DNA of 64,000 bases. Source: Anaeramoeba flamelloides. Its lineage: Eukaryota > Metamonada > Anaeramoebidae. The stretch lies in the NCBI GenBank assembly GCA_027625915.1, contig JANTQA010000023.1:11594001-11658000 (forward strand). Direction: 5' to 3'. This document shows positions 22,056 to 34,963 of the stretch, piece by piece (within the stretch, counting starts at the first letter, position 1; every line of letters begins with the position of its first letter). The translations under genes were made by a program, and so were the position numbers. Below the pieces are notes generated by a model. That model searched no databases, was not told the origin of the DNA, and worked only from the letters and a program-made list of their open reading frames with translations.

Positions 22056-23576
22056 TTATTCCAATAACTCGAATACAACACCTACCACGGCAAGAATAAA
22101 AACGATAACCATTGGGTAAGTAATTTCTTTGTATTTTTTCTCTGGAGCGACAATCCAAAGCAAGATAAGCACTGCGTAACCGAGGGCAATACCCATCAAA
22201 ATACTTGACATCAAGGGGATTGTAATTGTCGAGACTACGATGGGGATGATCGAGTTCAAATCTGTGAAGTCCACGTGGGTAATCATTTTAATAACGATGG
22301 CTGTTGTGTAGATCATGAGGGGCGCTGTTGCTTCGCCTGGTATGAGAGAGATGATTGGGTAAAGAAAGATTGAAAGGAGGAAGCAAAGGCCAGTGATCAC
22401 TGACGAAAAGCCTGTTCTGGCGCCGACTGTGCCAGCTACAATAGACTCAATAAAAGGGACGATTTGGGAATTACAAAAAAGGCCAGAAATTGAAGACCAG
22501 ATCCCTGTCACGATGATGACTCTTTGGAGCTTTGAAGTTTTGCTTTGGGAGATCAGATCAAGGAACTTTTTTTCGTCAAACTTGATTTTATCCAAAAAAG
22601 CGAATTGGATGACTGTGAGGATGGTACAGACCGCGTCAAACAATTGGTTAATTGTCATCACGGGGATAAGCCAAAGTGCGCTTACTTTCCAATCAAAATT
22701 AATTTTGAAGGCCGTGCTTCCCAACCCTGAAAGATCCCATTTTGCCATTTCAAACTCGCCCAAGGCAGCCCTGATCACCTGAGAAACAATTGCGGTCACA
22801 AAGGGCGCCAAAATGAAGACTATAATTTTTTCGCGGATCGCAAAGGACGCGATGAAGACCAAGCACATCACGGCCAGCAGCAAGCGGAAATGCAATTCGG
22901 AGAGCCCCGTAACCGGGTTGTTGATCATGGACTTGATACCGAGCGTACCAATGAACAGGGAAATACCGAAGGCAATCCCGATTCGGAACATCGGTGGGAT
23001 CGCAGACAGAAATTTGAGCCTCAGGAACCGCCACGAAATTAGGACGATCAAGATCCCCTGAATAAAGACAATCGATCCCGCGGTTTGCCACGAGTATTTG
23101 TGCTTAAGCATCATCGTCGTCGAGTAAAAGTAATTCTCCCCCATGCCCGTTGAAACCATCAAGGGAATGCCACTGACAACCCCCATGGAAATCGTGCCCA
23201 AGCCAGACAAGAGCGCAGTCGATTGCCGTGTGCCTGACTCCGGTGTTTCGCCTAATTTCAAAACAGATGGCTGCACAGACAAAATGTAGAGGGACGCTAA
23301 AAACATCGCAATCCCGCCCAAAATCTCCTTCGTGAAATTGGAATCCCTTTGTGAAATCTCAAAATACTTGTCAAGCCATGCCAGGGATTTGTTGTCGTAT
23401 GGGGACTGGTAGACCCTTTTCTTTGTCTGTTCCTTTACACCCCGTTCTTGCTTTTTAGGTTGCTCCTCGATGTTTTGGTTTTTTAAATTGTTCCGCTTTT
23501 CAAGCACGATATCTTCATTTGAGCTATTATCTAAAGCAGTGGACGAGGACGAAGAAGAAGAAGAAGATGTTGACAT
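22056..23576 (-). CDS. AzgA-type purine (hypoxanthine/guanine) permease, NCS2 family
   Basis: This intronless 506-aa membrane protein starts at the ATG at 23576. Residues 1-60 are a polar tail with a serine run (3-12). Membrane segments follow from about residue 85 to the end, around 12-14 in number. Family landmarks are in order: KYFEI near 71, GMGENYF at 144-150 for the usual GMGxNAYF, NQLFD at 310-314 for the FDT motif, FIESIVAG at 375-382 for the substrate-site YIES, GARTG at 385-389, and the closing IP..ATAP loop. In plants, fungi and bacteria these proteins import purine bases with protons. The central part is conspicuously G/C-richer than any other gene here, with no introns, which raises bacterial acquisition as a possibility. 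Purine specificity is inferred from family only. Confidence 0.85.
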   Translation of the reverse strand: MSTSSSSSSSSSTALDNSSNEDIVLEKRNNLKNQNIEEQPKKQERGVKEQTKKRVYQSPYDNKSLAWLDKYFEISQRDSNFTKEILGGIAMFLASLYILSVQPSVLKLGETPESGTRQSTALLSGLGTISMGVVSGIPLMVSTGMGENYFYSTTMMLKHKYSWQTAGSIVFIQGILIVLISWRFLRLKFLSAIPPMFRIGIAFGISLFIGTLGIKSMINNPVTGLSELHFRLLLAVMCLVFIASFAIREKIIVFILAPFVTAIVSQVIRAALGEFEMAKWDLSGLGSTAFKINFDWKVSALWLIPVMTINQLFDAVCTILTVIQFAFLDKIKFDEKKFLDLISQSKTSKLQRVIIVTGIWSSISGLFCNSQIVPFIESIVAGTVGARTGFSSVITGLCFLLSIFLYPIISLIPGEATAPLMIYTTAIVIKMITHVDFTDLNSIIPIVVSTITIPLMSSILMGIALGYAVLILLWIVAPEKKYKEITYPMVIVFILAVVGVVFELLE

Positions 23577-25634
23577 TTGGTTGTGAAACTTTTCTTTTTC
23601 AGGGTAAAATAAAAATGATTCTTTGTATTTTTTTATTTTCGATTTTTTTTTTTTTTATCAAAGGTCCGTTTTGTTGCGAAAAAAGATTTTGAATTAACAC
23701 AGGAACTAGGATGACTCTCTTTTTTGTTTGTTCGGTAATATTCAAAGTTCAAATACTCCAAAAAAGTTTTCAAAACTTGAACTTTTTTTAAACGTCTTTA
23801 TTTGTTTATCAGCAAATTTTCTTTGAAAATCCAGTGATCTTTTTTCCTTTTTTATTGTTAACCGATTCAGGATTTTGATAAATGGTATTCAAAAAATTGA
23901 AAAACAAGAAAGATCTTAACTCGTGAATTTGGATTTGTTTCTTTAAGATATTCGGGGAAAATAATTGTAATTTAATTTTTGAGCTTTTCGAATGACAAAT
24001 TTCGAGACACAAACTTCCTTTGTATTAGTTTTTCGAATGACTTTGTTTATTATTTTTATTTTTGTCAAAATTAGAAAATTATAAAAACTTTTTTTTATTA
24101 ATCTGAATGTTCTAATGAATTTCCAGAATAAGTGAACCGTTTGTCATATTTAACAAATAACAGTATAGTTTCGATTTGGCAAAAAGACTTTATAAAAAAG
24201 AAGTCATAAAAAATATATTTTTTAAAAACAACATTGTAATAATCAAAGTAAATCAATACAAAGTATTTTCAAGAATAACATTCAAAACCCAAAACACGAA
24301 CGTTTTATTTTGAACAAAAACAAAAACAAAAACAAAGGTGAAAAAGTTCATGAAATGTAAGATGATCTTGAATAGAACAAAAACATTTTTCGACTTAAAA
24401 AGGATTTAATAACAGAGAAAAGACAAAAATCAGAAATCGTTCTTGTGGTTTTGTCACTTGGTTTCACACCATAAAGTAGATTGTTGAACACTAACCACAC
24501 TCTATTTGTATTACCTTTTTTCTCCTTCTCCTTTCTGAAAGCTTGTTTCAAGGGATTGCAAAAGTTACATTTTTTTTTTTTAAATTCAATCTGTCTAAAA
24601 TATTTGGTTGATCAAAGAGAGTATCATCACAAATTATTGAACTAATCTTTTCCTATCCTTTTTGAAAACAAACAAATTCTCAATTAAGACATGTTTTGAA
24701 AATTTTAAGAAAAAAGAGAAAACAATCTATGAAAAAATAAAAAGAGATCCAATTAAATACTTGTTGAGAACTTGAAAATCATTTTTTGAAATAAGTGGAA
24801 AATTTAGTTGTTCATTTTGAGATCATACAAAAGGAATTTTATATTTTTTTTTCAAGAAAACAGTTTTACAAACCACAATTTCCATTTTTAACAATATTTT
24901 AAAAATTTTTTTATTTGTTTCCATTAAACCAAGAAACGAGAATTTATTTTTTTTCACAATGATAATCAGTTGAATTTTTTCTTTAAGGGTCAAATGAATA
25001 ACGATTGTAGGGAAATTCCAATTTATTAGATTTTTTAGTTTCTCCTTTTTTCCTAAATACTTTTATTTTCCAATTAAAAAAAGAAAATTTTTATTTCTAT
25101 TCACCAAAATATTTTAAATGTTTATAAGTCTAAGTAAAACCAAAAGGCCTTTACAATTTCGTTTAGAAATGATATTTTCAGGAAATAAATTAAATTTCCT
25201 TTTTGAAATCTTTGTTAAAATTTTTACACTGCTAATTTGGTTGAGTGAAATAATTAATATATTCCTTTTGGAAATTGAAATAAAAATTTTCATCATTAAT
25301 TGGAAAATAACAGCAAGGTTTTTTTGTATTTAATAAATTAAAATTTTTATTCAAATAAAAACATTATTTGAGAAATAGTAATGAAAATAAACCCAAAGAT
25401 CTTTCTCAGAAATTAATCAGAAGTGATGGTATTGGAGACCTAAGTAATCTTACTTCTTGAACCTTGAGATCAAATGATAATTAGTAACATTGATTTTGCG
25501 AGCGATTTGAAAAATCAACAATTTCTCATTTTATTAATCAAAAACTCTACTTAATTTTCCCTCGTTATTACAGCAACACCCCCAACAAAAATGTAAATTC
25601 TTGATAATATTAAATATCAATTTAATTTTCCCTT
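23577..25634. other. AT-rich spacer upstream of the permease
   Basis: No gene is defensible. Two minus-strand frames, 23809-24012 and 24348-24551, contain moderately complex stretches (for example VWLVFNNLLYGVKPSDKTTR). They have no partner exon or recognisable domain. Confidence 0.45.
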
Positions 25635-27378
25635 CACAGGTAGGACGAAATACCGTCTAAACATGTTAAATTCAACAGAAATTCGCATTTTTCCGTTTGT
25701 TTGGGAGTTTTTTTGTTTAAAACTCGTTGAAAGCGTTTTATTTTGGATTTTTTAAACACCAAAAAATCAAAAAAAGTTTTTGCGTTTAAATCTTTTGAAA
25801 ATTGTAAACGCTTTAAACACCAAGAAAAAAAATTGGTATTTAGATGGGAAAAAAAGTAGAACAATTTTCACTATTTTACCAATTCCAATTTAGATCAGAT
25901 CACTGTTGAGAGAAAAAGAGTTCGACAGCAATTTTAATTGGGAACCTTACTGAAAATGATTTTTAATTTCATTCGTTTGTGAAATAACTAAAGAAAATAA
26001 CAATAATCGACTTATTAGAATAACGATTAACTTAATTCTACTTTTTCAAAACCTTATCTCTTATCATCTAAAGCAAGTTTAAAAATTACTATTTTCAGAA
26101 TTAATAGTAAACTTTACTACAACTTGGATTTTTGTTAAAATATCTTGATCTACTTTAGTTATCAACCATTCAAATGAGTATTCTATACACACCACAGATT
26201 AATGAACTTGTAACACATTTAAACCTGGATTTATATAAAAGTCACATAGTTATCAATAGGATTTGATTTGAACTTTTATTAATGTTCCCAATTAAAAAAG
26301 CTGTACAACCATTTTTCTGTGTCCAACATTTTTCTCATAACAGTCATATATTTTTTCTATGGGAAAATAGCACTCTTTTCTCTACATAAAAAATTTTAAT
26401 GATTTAAAAAAAAAAAATTTTTTAAAAGGAAAAATTAATCACTCAAAAAAATTTTTTCTAAATTTCTAACTTGGATAATTGATCAGAAATTATTTTTCCC
26501 AGAGTGGTTCTATTTCATCTTCTGAACTACAAATTAAATTTCAAAAAAAAAATTTTTTGTTATGAATTTCGAATTAAAAAAATTTTTCCTACCAAAATTA
26601 TCACCACAGTTTATTCCTAAAAAGTAATTTTCTTTCAAATACTGTTTTGTATTTTGTTAAAAAATAAATTCATTTTTTCTACTTTACTTTTTACAAAATT
26701 GTTTTGAAATAATTATTTTATTGATTTTTGACCAAAAATACCCATTTAGAAATCAAAAAAGGGTTTTTGTATCATTGTGAAAATAATTTCAAGATGTACT
26801 CCACTTAAGTAATAATTCCCTCCTCATTTAGTTGTGTTTTAAAAGAATTCAAATAGAACTTCTTTATAACATACACTCATTCTCTCATTATATTTATTAA
26901 CTCCAACACGGACAGAGAAAAGCGAATTAACCAATCAAGAGAAATTTTCAGCATAGTCCACAAAATACAGTTTAGTTTGTAGAATCTGATAAGTATATTT
27001 TTTTTTCAGCAGAATTGAAAATCTTTTTTTGTTTTTACTTTTCTTTTTTTGTGATCGATCAAGAAATTTTTTCTTGAAAACTATTTAATTTTATAACAAA
27101 ATAAATTAAAAAGTTGAAATTTGAGGTTAAGTTTTTTTTTAAGTTACAAACCAAATAAAATAAATAAAATAAATAATTCATTATTTTAAATGTTATTTTA
27201 ATATTTTTTTTGTTTTTAAGTTTCAATAATTTATAGATTTTTGAGTCAAGTAAGATAAATAAAGAAATATCGACAATTAAACGCGAATTTTCGAAAAACT
27301 CTTTAGTCTAAGCGGTCGCAACGCATGGAATTCACGGTTTTTTCCGTGTTTTCCGTTTACAAAAATGCCATACCTGTG
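25635..27378 (+). mobile_element. CACAGG element K-3 carrying a nested MITE
   Basis: The element begins CACAGGTAGGACG and ends CCATACCTGTG. Its left 190 bp align with K-2 through the AAACGC/GTTTAAA boxes, and its right 115 bp (AAACGCGAATTTTCG, GCGGTCGCAACGCATGG) are nearly identical to K-2. The core box GTGATCGATCA is at about 27051. An M4-related palindrome occupies about 25897-26345 and explains most of the extra length over K-2. Unlike K-1 and K-2 it is not set in TA repeats. No transposase is seen. Confidence 0.75.
25897..26345. mobile_element. M4-related MITE nested in K-3
   Basis: Inverted ends are visible. The left runs CTGTTGAGAGAAAAAGAG to AATTTTAATTGGGAACC; the right is its diverged reverse complement, from GTTCCCAATTAAAAAAG to TTTTTCTCATAACAG. 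The inner block AATTGGGAACCTTACTGAAAA is identical to that of the M4 copy at 3012-3440. Confidence 0.6.
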
Positions 27379-27539
27379 TCGTTAAAAAAAAAACCAAGAA
27401 ACTTCTTACATCCTTGATTCAAATTAAAAGGTGTTTTTCTTTTTTAGAGACAGCGAAACATCAAATGATCACAGAAACTGAAAATAAGCAAGAAGTAAAA
27501 ACGATATTGGTTTTGTAAAATTCTACTCTTCAAAAAGGA

Positions 27540-27760
27540 AATTCCAAAAGTGAATGTACATATTAGAAACTTTTCGAAAAAATATTGATAATTGTTGGAC
27601 AATTTTTATCAGAAAAAAAAAAATAATTTTGGAACAAATTACCAAAAAAATTTGGAAAAATTCGATTTATATATTCAAAATTTTCCACATCATCATTGTG
27701 TTTACCTTCAAAATTGGTTTGGAATTAGGTATACAACTGATGATGAATTAAATTGAAAAT
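27540..27760 (+). repeat. Family R repeat, copy 1
   Basis: It carries GTTTACCTTCAAAATTGGTT followed by TGGAATTAGGTATAC and GATGAATTAAATTG. The same order recurs near 32660, 39590, 60560 and 62620. Homology upstream is weak and the borders are not fixed. Confidence 0.45.
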
Positions 27761-27966
27761 GGGAATAATACTAAAAAAAAAAAAAAGGAATTTTATTATT
27801 AAAAGGATTTTATACTCTGAACATACTTTTTTTTTTTTGACAGTTGTAGTCAAAAAAACCAACAAATTAAAAAAAAAATCTATATTTCAGGACAAATTTA
27901 AAGTTGAGTCATCAGTCAAAGGACTTTAAATTTAAAAATATATCATTCTTAAAATTGCCTTGAAAA

Positions 27967-28166
27967 TACAGTCAGTTCCACTTTTAAGGCACAAACTATC
28001 AACGAAATTTAAGGCACAAAAAAATCCCAAATTAAGGCACAAAATTTGTAATTTTTTTATTTACAATTTATTTTACTAAAATCTGAATTTTTTGCCTTAA
28101 TTTGAGATTTTAATTGTGTCTTAAATTTCGTTGAAAGTTTGTACCTTAAAAGTGAAACTGACTGTA
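27967..28166. mobile_element. M1 palindromic MITE, copy 4
   Basis: It runs from TACAGTCAGTTCCAC to GTGAAACTGACTGTA, 200 bp, with three TTAAGGCACAAA-type boxes in the left arm and their mirrors in the right. The central part is A/T-rich. Confidence 0.9.
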
Positions 28167-30312
28167 TGTAGATATAAGCTATTTCCAAAAGAACCAGGGC
28201 AAATTTATTTTAAAATATCCTTATTAAACCTGGGATCTTCATAAAACTATTTAAACATACAGAATCATTAAAAACCATTTACTTATCCTTGATATTTTTT
28301 CAATTTGTTTGTTAGTCGAGTATTATATAAATCAAAGATATGAAATTATCTGATCTTGATTTTTTCCATATTTTTAAGTGTGAAAAGTACCATTTCTGAT
28401 TGTCTTTCAGATTGAAATATTTTCAATAATATTTTAATATTAACATTTTTTTGTTTAGAATTGAAAACATTATTACTCTATTTTATCGTTTAAACAATGA
28501 ATTATTTCCTTATCAATATTTCCAGTATTTATAGAAATTGTTCGTACATTGCTTTCTTGAAAAAACGCACCCCCCCCCCCATTCCCCCCTTTTGGAAATA
28601 TTTCAACGAACCTATTTTGAAATACTGCCCTTAGTCATCGTTTCAATAAAAATTTAATATTTCACCCAATTCGCATCCCCAATTAACAAATATATCTAAT
28701 GATAAAGAAGATTTTTTTCAGGAAAAAATTATAAATTTTTGACTGCTTTTCTTGAATTCAAATCCAGTATAATCTTATCAAAATTTGAAAAAAAGTACAA
28801 TATAATCTCGGGTACCCATAAGAATCCTCGTATTTTTCAGATTATGATTGATTTTTAAAGCAAAAAAAAAAAAAAAACTTAAAAATTATCAATAAAGATT
28901 TGCTTTTTTAAAAATAATAAATAATTAACTCATTTGGTCAAAGTACACACTTTAGATTTTTAACTATTTTGAGATCTCGGAAAATAAATTGTTTTTTAAA
29001 TTTTTGGAAAATTTGAACTTTTATCTTATATGAATTCTTTTTAGAAGCGGGCCGTATTTTTCAAAAAAAAAAAAAAAACCCTCCTTTTGACCAAACTTGA
29101 TTTTCGAAATGCTTTTATTGAAAAGTAGAATAAATCCAGAATTAAGAATTTCATATTTAGAATTTCAAAATTCCAAAAATTTAAAATTTAATAGCCCTCC
29201 ACATATGGAAATAATAAATATTATATGAACAAACTAAATCGGATATAACTAAAAGAAAAAAAGAAAAAAATGAGATTATCCAATTTTTTGAAGAATTAAC
29301 TGAGATAGGATTAGTTATCAATAAGATAAATAGAAAAAATTAGATTCGAATTGATATTCTGAAAAGCAATACCCTAAATAAACTAAATATTTAAAAAACC
29401 AAGAAAATGTAAAACAGTTTTTTTTTTTGGCCATGCATTTGAGACACGATTTGTGAAGATTCTCAATTTTTTGTAGGAAATTTAAATTCTTTACAATAAA
29501 ATTATTGAATCAATAATATATATGGATTAAAAAAATACATCACCGCATTTTTTTTTTATGTTAATTATAGATTTCCAAAATTTTATTTTACCAAATTAAA
29601 TAAAAAGAATTGAGAAATTAAATAAAACGAATGAATAATATCAAATAATAAAAAATTATTAAATGAGAAAAATGGGATCAAAATTTTCCAAAAAATAATT
29701 TATTTCAGAAAAGACTGATCTAAAAAAGTCACACACGTAAAGAAACTTAAAATTTTTAATTAAAATATTTTTCAGTCAAAGGAAACAATTTTATTGAAAA
29801 AACAGAACATATTCTATATATTTAAACAATTATTCCTCTCAAAATAAAATTTCAATTTTTAGATTAAAATTATTTCTTCAAATTTTTTAATTTTTTTTTT
29901 AATTAACTTCTTTCTTTCTTATTTTTTATAAACGGTAGATTTGAAAAAAAAAATTGTTTGAACCCTCAGATTAACATATAATAAAGTGTGCCATATTTTA
30001 TTTTAAAATTTACACATTTAAAATAATATAATCTTATTATTACCAATAATAAATTTTTCAAGAAGTTGTGAAATATTACATGAAACATCCCAGTTAAAGG
30101 GGGGACCAATTGTTTTTTCAAACATTTTTTTGTTTTATGAAATTAATGAATTGTTCAGTTATTTTTTCTATGAAACCCAACTCTAAAACAAAGTTTATTA
30201 TTTCTCTTATTTCGAAATAATTGTATATTGATTGATTCTTAGAAAAAAAGCGAATTTTTGATTTTTGGTTGGGCACTTTGAATAAACTGGTGTTTATATT
30301 AAAAAAAGGCAT

Positions 30313-30346
<34 letters not shown>

Positions 30347-30884
30347 ATTGATTATTAATGAAGGGGTATTGTTATTAAATAGCATAAGAGTAAACAACTA
30401 AATAGTATTTAAAATTTTTGTTTGTATAATCATCACTTTAGGCACACGATTGAAAAAAAAAAAAAAAGAAAATTAAAATTTTATGATAGTTATGAATTGT
30501 TATTAAAAGAATATCTCCATCAAAACAAATAAGTATTCAAAAAAAAAAAAAAAAACACAATCTAAGTTAGATAAACAAGACATAATTTGATTTTTTTTCT
30601 CAGACTAAACATTTAAATACTTTATTACATTGTTAACTTGATATGTAGATTATCATTGAACCTTGCTTTTAAATTCAAAAGTCACGTTTAAACCTTAATA
30701 CCCACAAATTAAATAATAAAAGAGACCAACAATTGACATAAAGTAATTCTAATATCAACCGTTTAATAGATATGTTTCACCATGGATTTCACATATGTAC
30801 ATAGTAATTGAAATATGGTGTAAATAATATTACTGCTAAATTGTTCACATGACTCTAAAAAAAAAATATTATTAAATATTGGTC
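28167..30884. other. AT-rich spacer
   Basis: No gene is recognised. Poly-C tracts occur at about 28570-28583 and 28587-28592. A stretch near 29120-29180 (AGAATTAAGAATTTCATATT) resembles one near 31935, so old repeats are probably present but cannot be delimited. Confidence 0.45.
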
Positions 30885-31815
30885 CACGGGTGATTGAAAT
30901 ATTCTTGAAAATACCCGAAAATCGAAAATTTTTTAACCATATAAAAACACCTTATGGACAATTTCTAAGATTCCCTAGTACCAATATACTCATTTTAATG
31001 GTAAAATAACAATTTTATTTTCAAATTTTTTTTTCAAATTTTCTACTTTAAACGACTCTAAAGAGGTTTTAGTACCTTTTGAGTATATTTGAGTAATTGT
31101 TGGTACTTATTAGGGTACGTGTATGGGTTGTGTTTGTATGTTTTGGCTAAACCAGCTCCTTTTATGGAATGGGAAGTTAAATAAAGTTTGGCTTACTTTG
31201 TGTAGGGTGTGGGTATGTATAGATATTAGATATTAATCTGTTATTTTTGGGTTATCTTTAAGATTACAACATTATGATTAATGTGGCGTAATTAGAAAAT
31301 TTTCTTTACAAGTACATTTTCTCTCATTTATTATACAGTCAGTTCCACTTTTAAGGCACAAACTTTCAACGAAATTTAAGGCACAAAAAAATCTCAAATT
31401 AAAGCACAAATTTTGGAATTTTTTTTTTACAATTTATTTTACTAGAATTAGAATTTTGTGCTTTAATTTGAGATTTTTATTGTGCCTTAAATTTCGTTGA
31501 AAGTTTGTGCCTTAAAAGTGAAACTGACTGTAATACCATTTCGAAATGATCAGAAATGTTACAGTCATCCAGGATACTTATTCCTTTCACACAAAATGGG
31601 TTGAATACCATTCCCTAAAATTTACTTTTTTTGAATTTTGATATTTTCATACAAAAAAATTTTTTTCAAAAATTAAAGCCAAATTTACCTTTATACTGAG
31701 TATATTGGCATCCAAGTTTCTTATAAGTTGTTCAAAAAGTGTTTTTTCGTGGTTAAAAAATTTTCAGGTATTTTCGATTTTCAGGTATTTTCGGGAATAT
31801 TTGATAGATTCTTGT
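30885..31815. repeat. Palindromic locus with coding-like arms, split by M1 copy 5
   Basis: The left arm (about 30888-31015) and right arm (about 31690-31812) are inverted copies with many differences. Shared blocks include GAAAATACCYGAAAATCG, AAATTTTTTAACCA and CCAATATACTCA. Read toward the centre, both arms are coding-like: the left gives PENRKFFNHIKTPYGQFL, the right gives KFFNHEKTLFEQLIRNLDAN then ILSIKVNLALIFE. The centre has an unusually G-rich patch (31110-31230) and the M1 element at 31334-31532. It may be an inverted duplication of a gene fragment; no family is recognised. Confidence 0.6.
31334..31532. mobile_element. M1 palindromic MITE, copy 5
   Basis: A well-preserved 199-bp copy from TACAGTCAGTTCCAC to GTGAAACTGACTGTA. 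Repeat boxes TTAAGGCACAAA sit in both arms, with a short A/T centre. Confidence 0.9.
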
Positions 31816-34800
31816 TCCACAATAAATTATTGGATTTTTTACTTATATACACGATTAAAAATTATAATTTTTGAAATTTTTTTTAAAATTCCTTTCCTAA
31901 CAAAAGAATAGAAACTCCAAATAATAGTATTCCAGAATTTAATAATTCATATTTAGAACTTCCAAAAGTAACCATTTTAAAAATTTTGTAATTTCAAAGT
32001 TTTACATAAAAATTATCAATATAAAAAATCCAAGATCGATTTGTTCTGCCCCCCCCTTTCGAGAGTTAATTGTAACATTGGTAAATTTCTAATATATCAG
32101 ACAAAATAATTTATCAAAAATAATATATTCCTTAATTTTTTTTTTTTTATAAAAATTGAAGTTTTAACAGATAATCCAAGTTTCAAGATAAATTTAAGAA
32201 AAGTATTTTTTTAACTTTTGAACTGGGGTTTTGATTATTTAACCCATAAATTTGTGTCAAATGCAACTTTTTTCTAAAAAAAATTGGGCTTTGTAAAAAT
32301 ACAATATTCTTTTTTAATTGATCTAATCAACAAATAGTATTATTTTACTAATTGCATTTTTTAGAGACATTTGAATCAGATATCACTGGTACGTTTTTTA
32401 CCCAATAACAACCGATTTCAATTGTGGAGACTTCTCTTTGGTAGATTCTAACCACTTAAAACACATAAACTATAAAAAGTAAAATTCTAAAAACGAAAGA
32501 TCAAATGTGAAAATTGTTCAAAAAATAACCACAATTTTTGGAGATAACTATTATAATAAACAAAAATTTTTTTTACAATTAATTGGAAAAATTACAAAAA
32601 ATTTGAAGTAAATTAAATTTTTAATTTGGATACCTTTAAAAAGTTAAAGTTTTTATCACCGAAAAGGATTTGAAATTAGGTATATTATTTTTAAATGAAT
32701 TAAATTTTGTATTAGGAAAAGAATGAAAAAAAAAAATACAAAAGATTTATATTTGAAATACAAGGATTTTTGATAGAATATGTGGCATTTAAACACAGTA
32801 TAAAAAAATATTTCCCGAATAGAAATATTTAAATAGAATATCTTTAACAAATTCTTACACTATATTCTTTAAAACAAGGTTTTAATAAAAAAAAAAAAAA
32901 TAATAAAATATTACAAATACTTGTTAATACTCGCATTGGAATTAGGTAAAAAAAGACGAGGCATTTCAAATAACCTTTTCCACACCATTAATACAAATTG
33001 ATAAATATAGAAAACATATGATACCTTTTGGTATTGGTCAAGATGAAGAGACACTTAATTTTCAAAATCAAAGATAATTTGTATCATTGAATTTAAATAC
33101 TTTTTAAAAAAAAAAAACAACACCAATTAATGTACATTTAAAACCCTATATTTGAATAATAAACGAGATATGAAAATTTAGAACTTTAAAAAAATTTGAA
33201 GGGATATAAACAATAAAAAAAAATCTTTATTTAAAACTATTTTTTTTTTGACATTTTTTTAATAAGCCCACTCGACCATTATAACGAACTTTTGAATAAT
33301 AAAACAGTAAATCATTTTCAAATCTTGACTTTTAAAAGTTTAAATTTAATTCTGAATCTTTTTATTTTGTTTTTGAAAGAGCAAAAATATTCCTAAAATC
33401 AATATAACCTTTTTGATTTTTATTTCTTACAATTTAATCCAATCAATTTCACATTTAGTTAATTTTTATACCCAACATAAAAAATGTATTCAAAAAAAAA
33501 AAAATGTAAAAAAGGCAATAAATTGGAAGATTTTAAGTTTGAGATAGAAAATTAATGAAATTTCTCATAAGAGTTTTAATATATGAAAAATATCACCTCT
33601 TGATTATTAATACAATATTCTGTTTTTATCCAATAACACTTGTTTATTACCTTAAAGAAAATTAAACATAGTTTTTTTTTACACAGTGTTAAAGTTTTTT
33701 TGTAATAAAAGAATAAATAAAAATATTTATTCCAAACAATAAAAAATGAAATAAGGAAAAAAAAATAAAGTTAAAACCAAACCTTTCAGTCAATATGTTT
33801 GTTCCAGTATTATCTAGATAGAATCTAAAAGTTTTCAAAACGAATCATTGTATTTTTTTTTAATTTCTTCTTTTGTTGATTACATAAGTTTTAACTATTT
33901 AAATTTAAATTTCCACTTTATAAAAAACAGACGAAATACAATGAATGAATTATTTTTAAATAATTTATTATAAGGGATAAACTATTAATACGGTATCTCT
34001 AAAAAAAGTAAATTATTTATTTATTTTTTTTTGTATTTCATTAAAATCCTCTTTATTGGTGGATCTATTTATTAATTTACAAGAAAAAATAAAGTGAAAT
34101 ATTAATACTAGTTGAACGAATGTATATGTTATTTACTTCAAAATATGTTCCATAAAATATTTCCAAAGAAAGAAAAAACAATAAAAAAATGTATTTTAAT
34201 GGAGAAAAAATATACAGTAAATTTCAAAAAATTTCCACGAAATCTAGCTAAGGGTGCAAATCTTTTTTTTTAACTATTAAAATAGAGTATAAATTTCCCA
34301 TATTCTTTGAAATTTTGTAGATATTAAAACTTTCTTAGGAAAAATCTTTTTCAATCAACATGATAAAATTAATCACCAATTTCCACACCCTTTTAAAATA
34401 TCATCTAAAATCAAGATCAGAATTTTTAAAATACTTTTATTTCAGTAATCTCATAAAAATGAACAAATTGAATTATTATCAATTATAAATAACTGTTTAA
34501 TAATAATTTTCTCTATTTAAATATTTTTATATCTGGTGATTGGGGTTATTAAAGATATTTTAAAATAAATTGCCCCACCCTTTTTTTTGGAAATAGCTTA
34601 ATTATCAGGTTATTATTATTTATTCAAACAACAGTAATAAAACTAACATAATAATTTTTGAGATTAAAATTAAAACTTAATTTGAAAATTGCACTTTAAA
34701 AGCAAACAAAAAAAGAAAAATAAATTGTAATATATTTAAATAAAAATCTTTTTTCAAAATCAAAATTACTTTAATTTGTTATTATTAAAAATTTTTTTTT

Positions 34801-34963
34801 ACAATTTATGAAGTTTATTTAAACAATATAAGGTAAATATATGTATGTGTATAAATATATATACCAACCATTTCTCAACATTATATAATATGTATAAGTA
34901 AATAATAAATAATCACCAATATTAATGTATACCACATGATGATAAATTCATAATTCAAAACAT
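31816..34963. other. AT-rich spacer
   Basis: No gene is recognised. A short C-run lies near 32047. A family R fragment lies near 32400-32720. The frame near 33000 reading MIPFGIGQDEETLNFQNQR is coding-like but isolated. Confidence 0.45.
32400..32720 (+). repeat. Family R repeat, copy 2
   Basis: It shares AAAATTCTAAAAACGAAAGA followed by TCAAAT, and later GATTTGAAATTAGGTATA, with the copies at 60300 and 62380. It is diverged. Confidence 0.4.

Noticed and set aside
22393-23091. Several open frames of 60-130 codons on both strands around 22.4-23.1 kb
   Set aside because: They are alternative-frame shadows of the G/C-rich permease gene, which alone shows family motifs.
28568-28595. Poly-C tracts as a possible telomere-like or regulatory element
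   Set aside because: They are not a regular tandem unit and have no related tract nearby beyond short C-runs; left as homopolymer.
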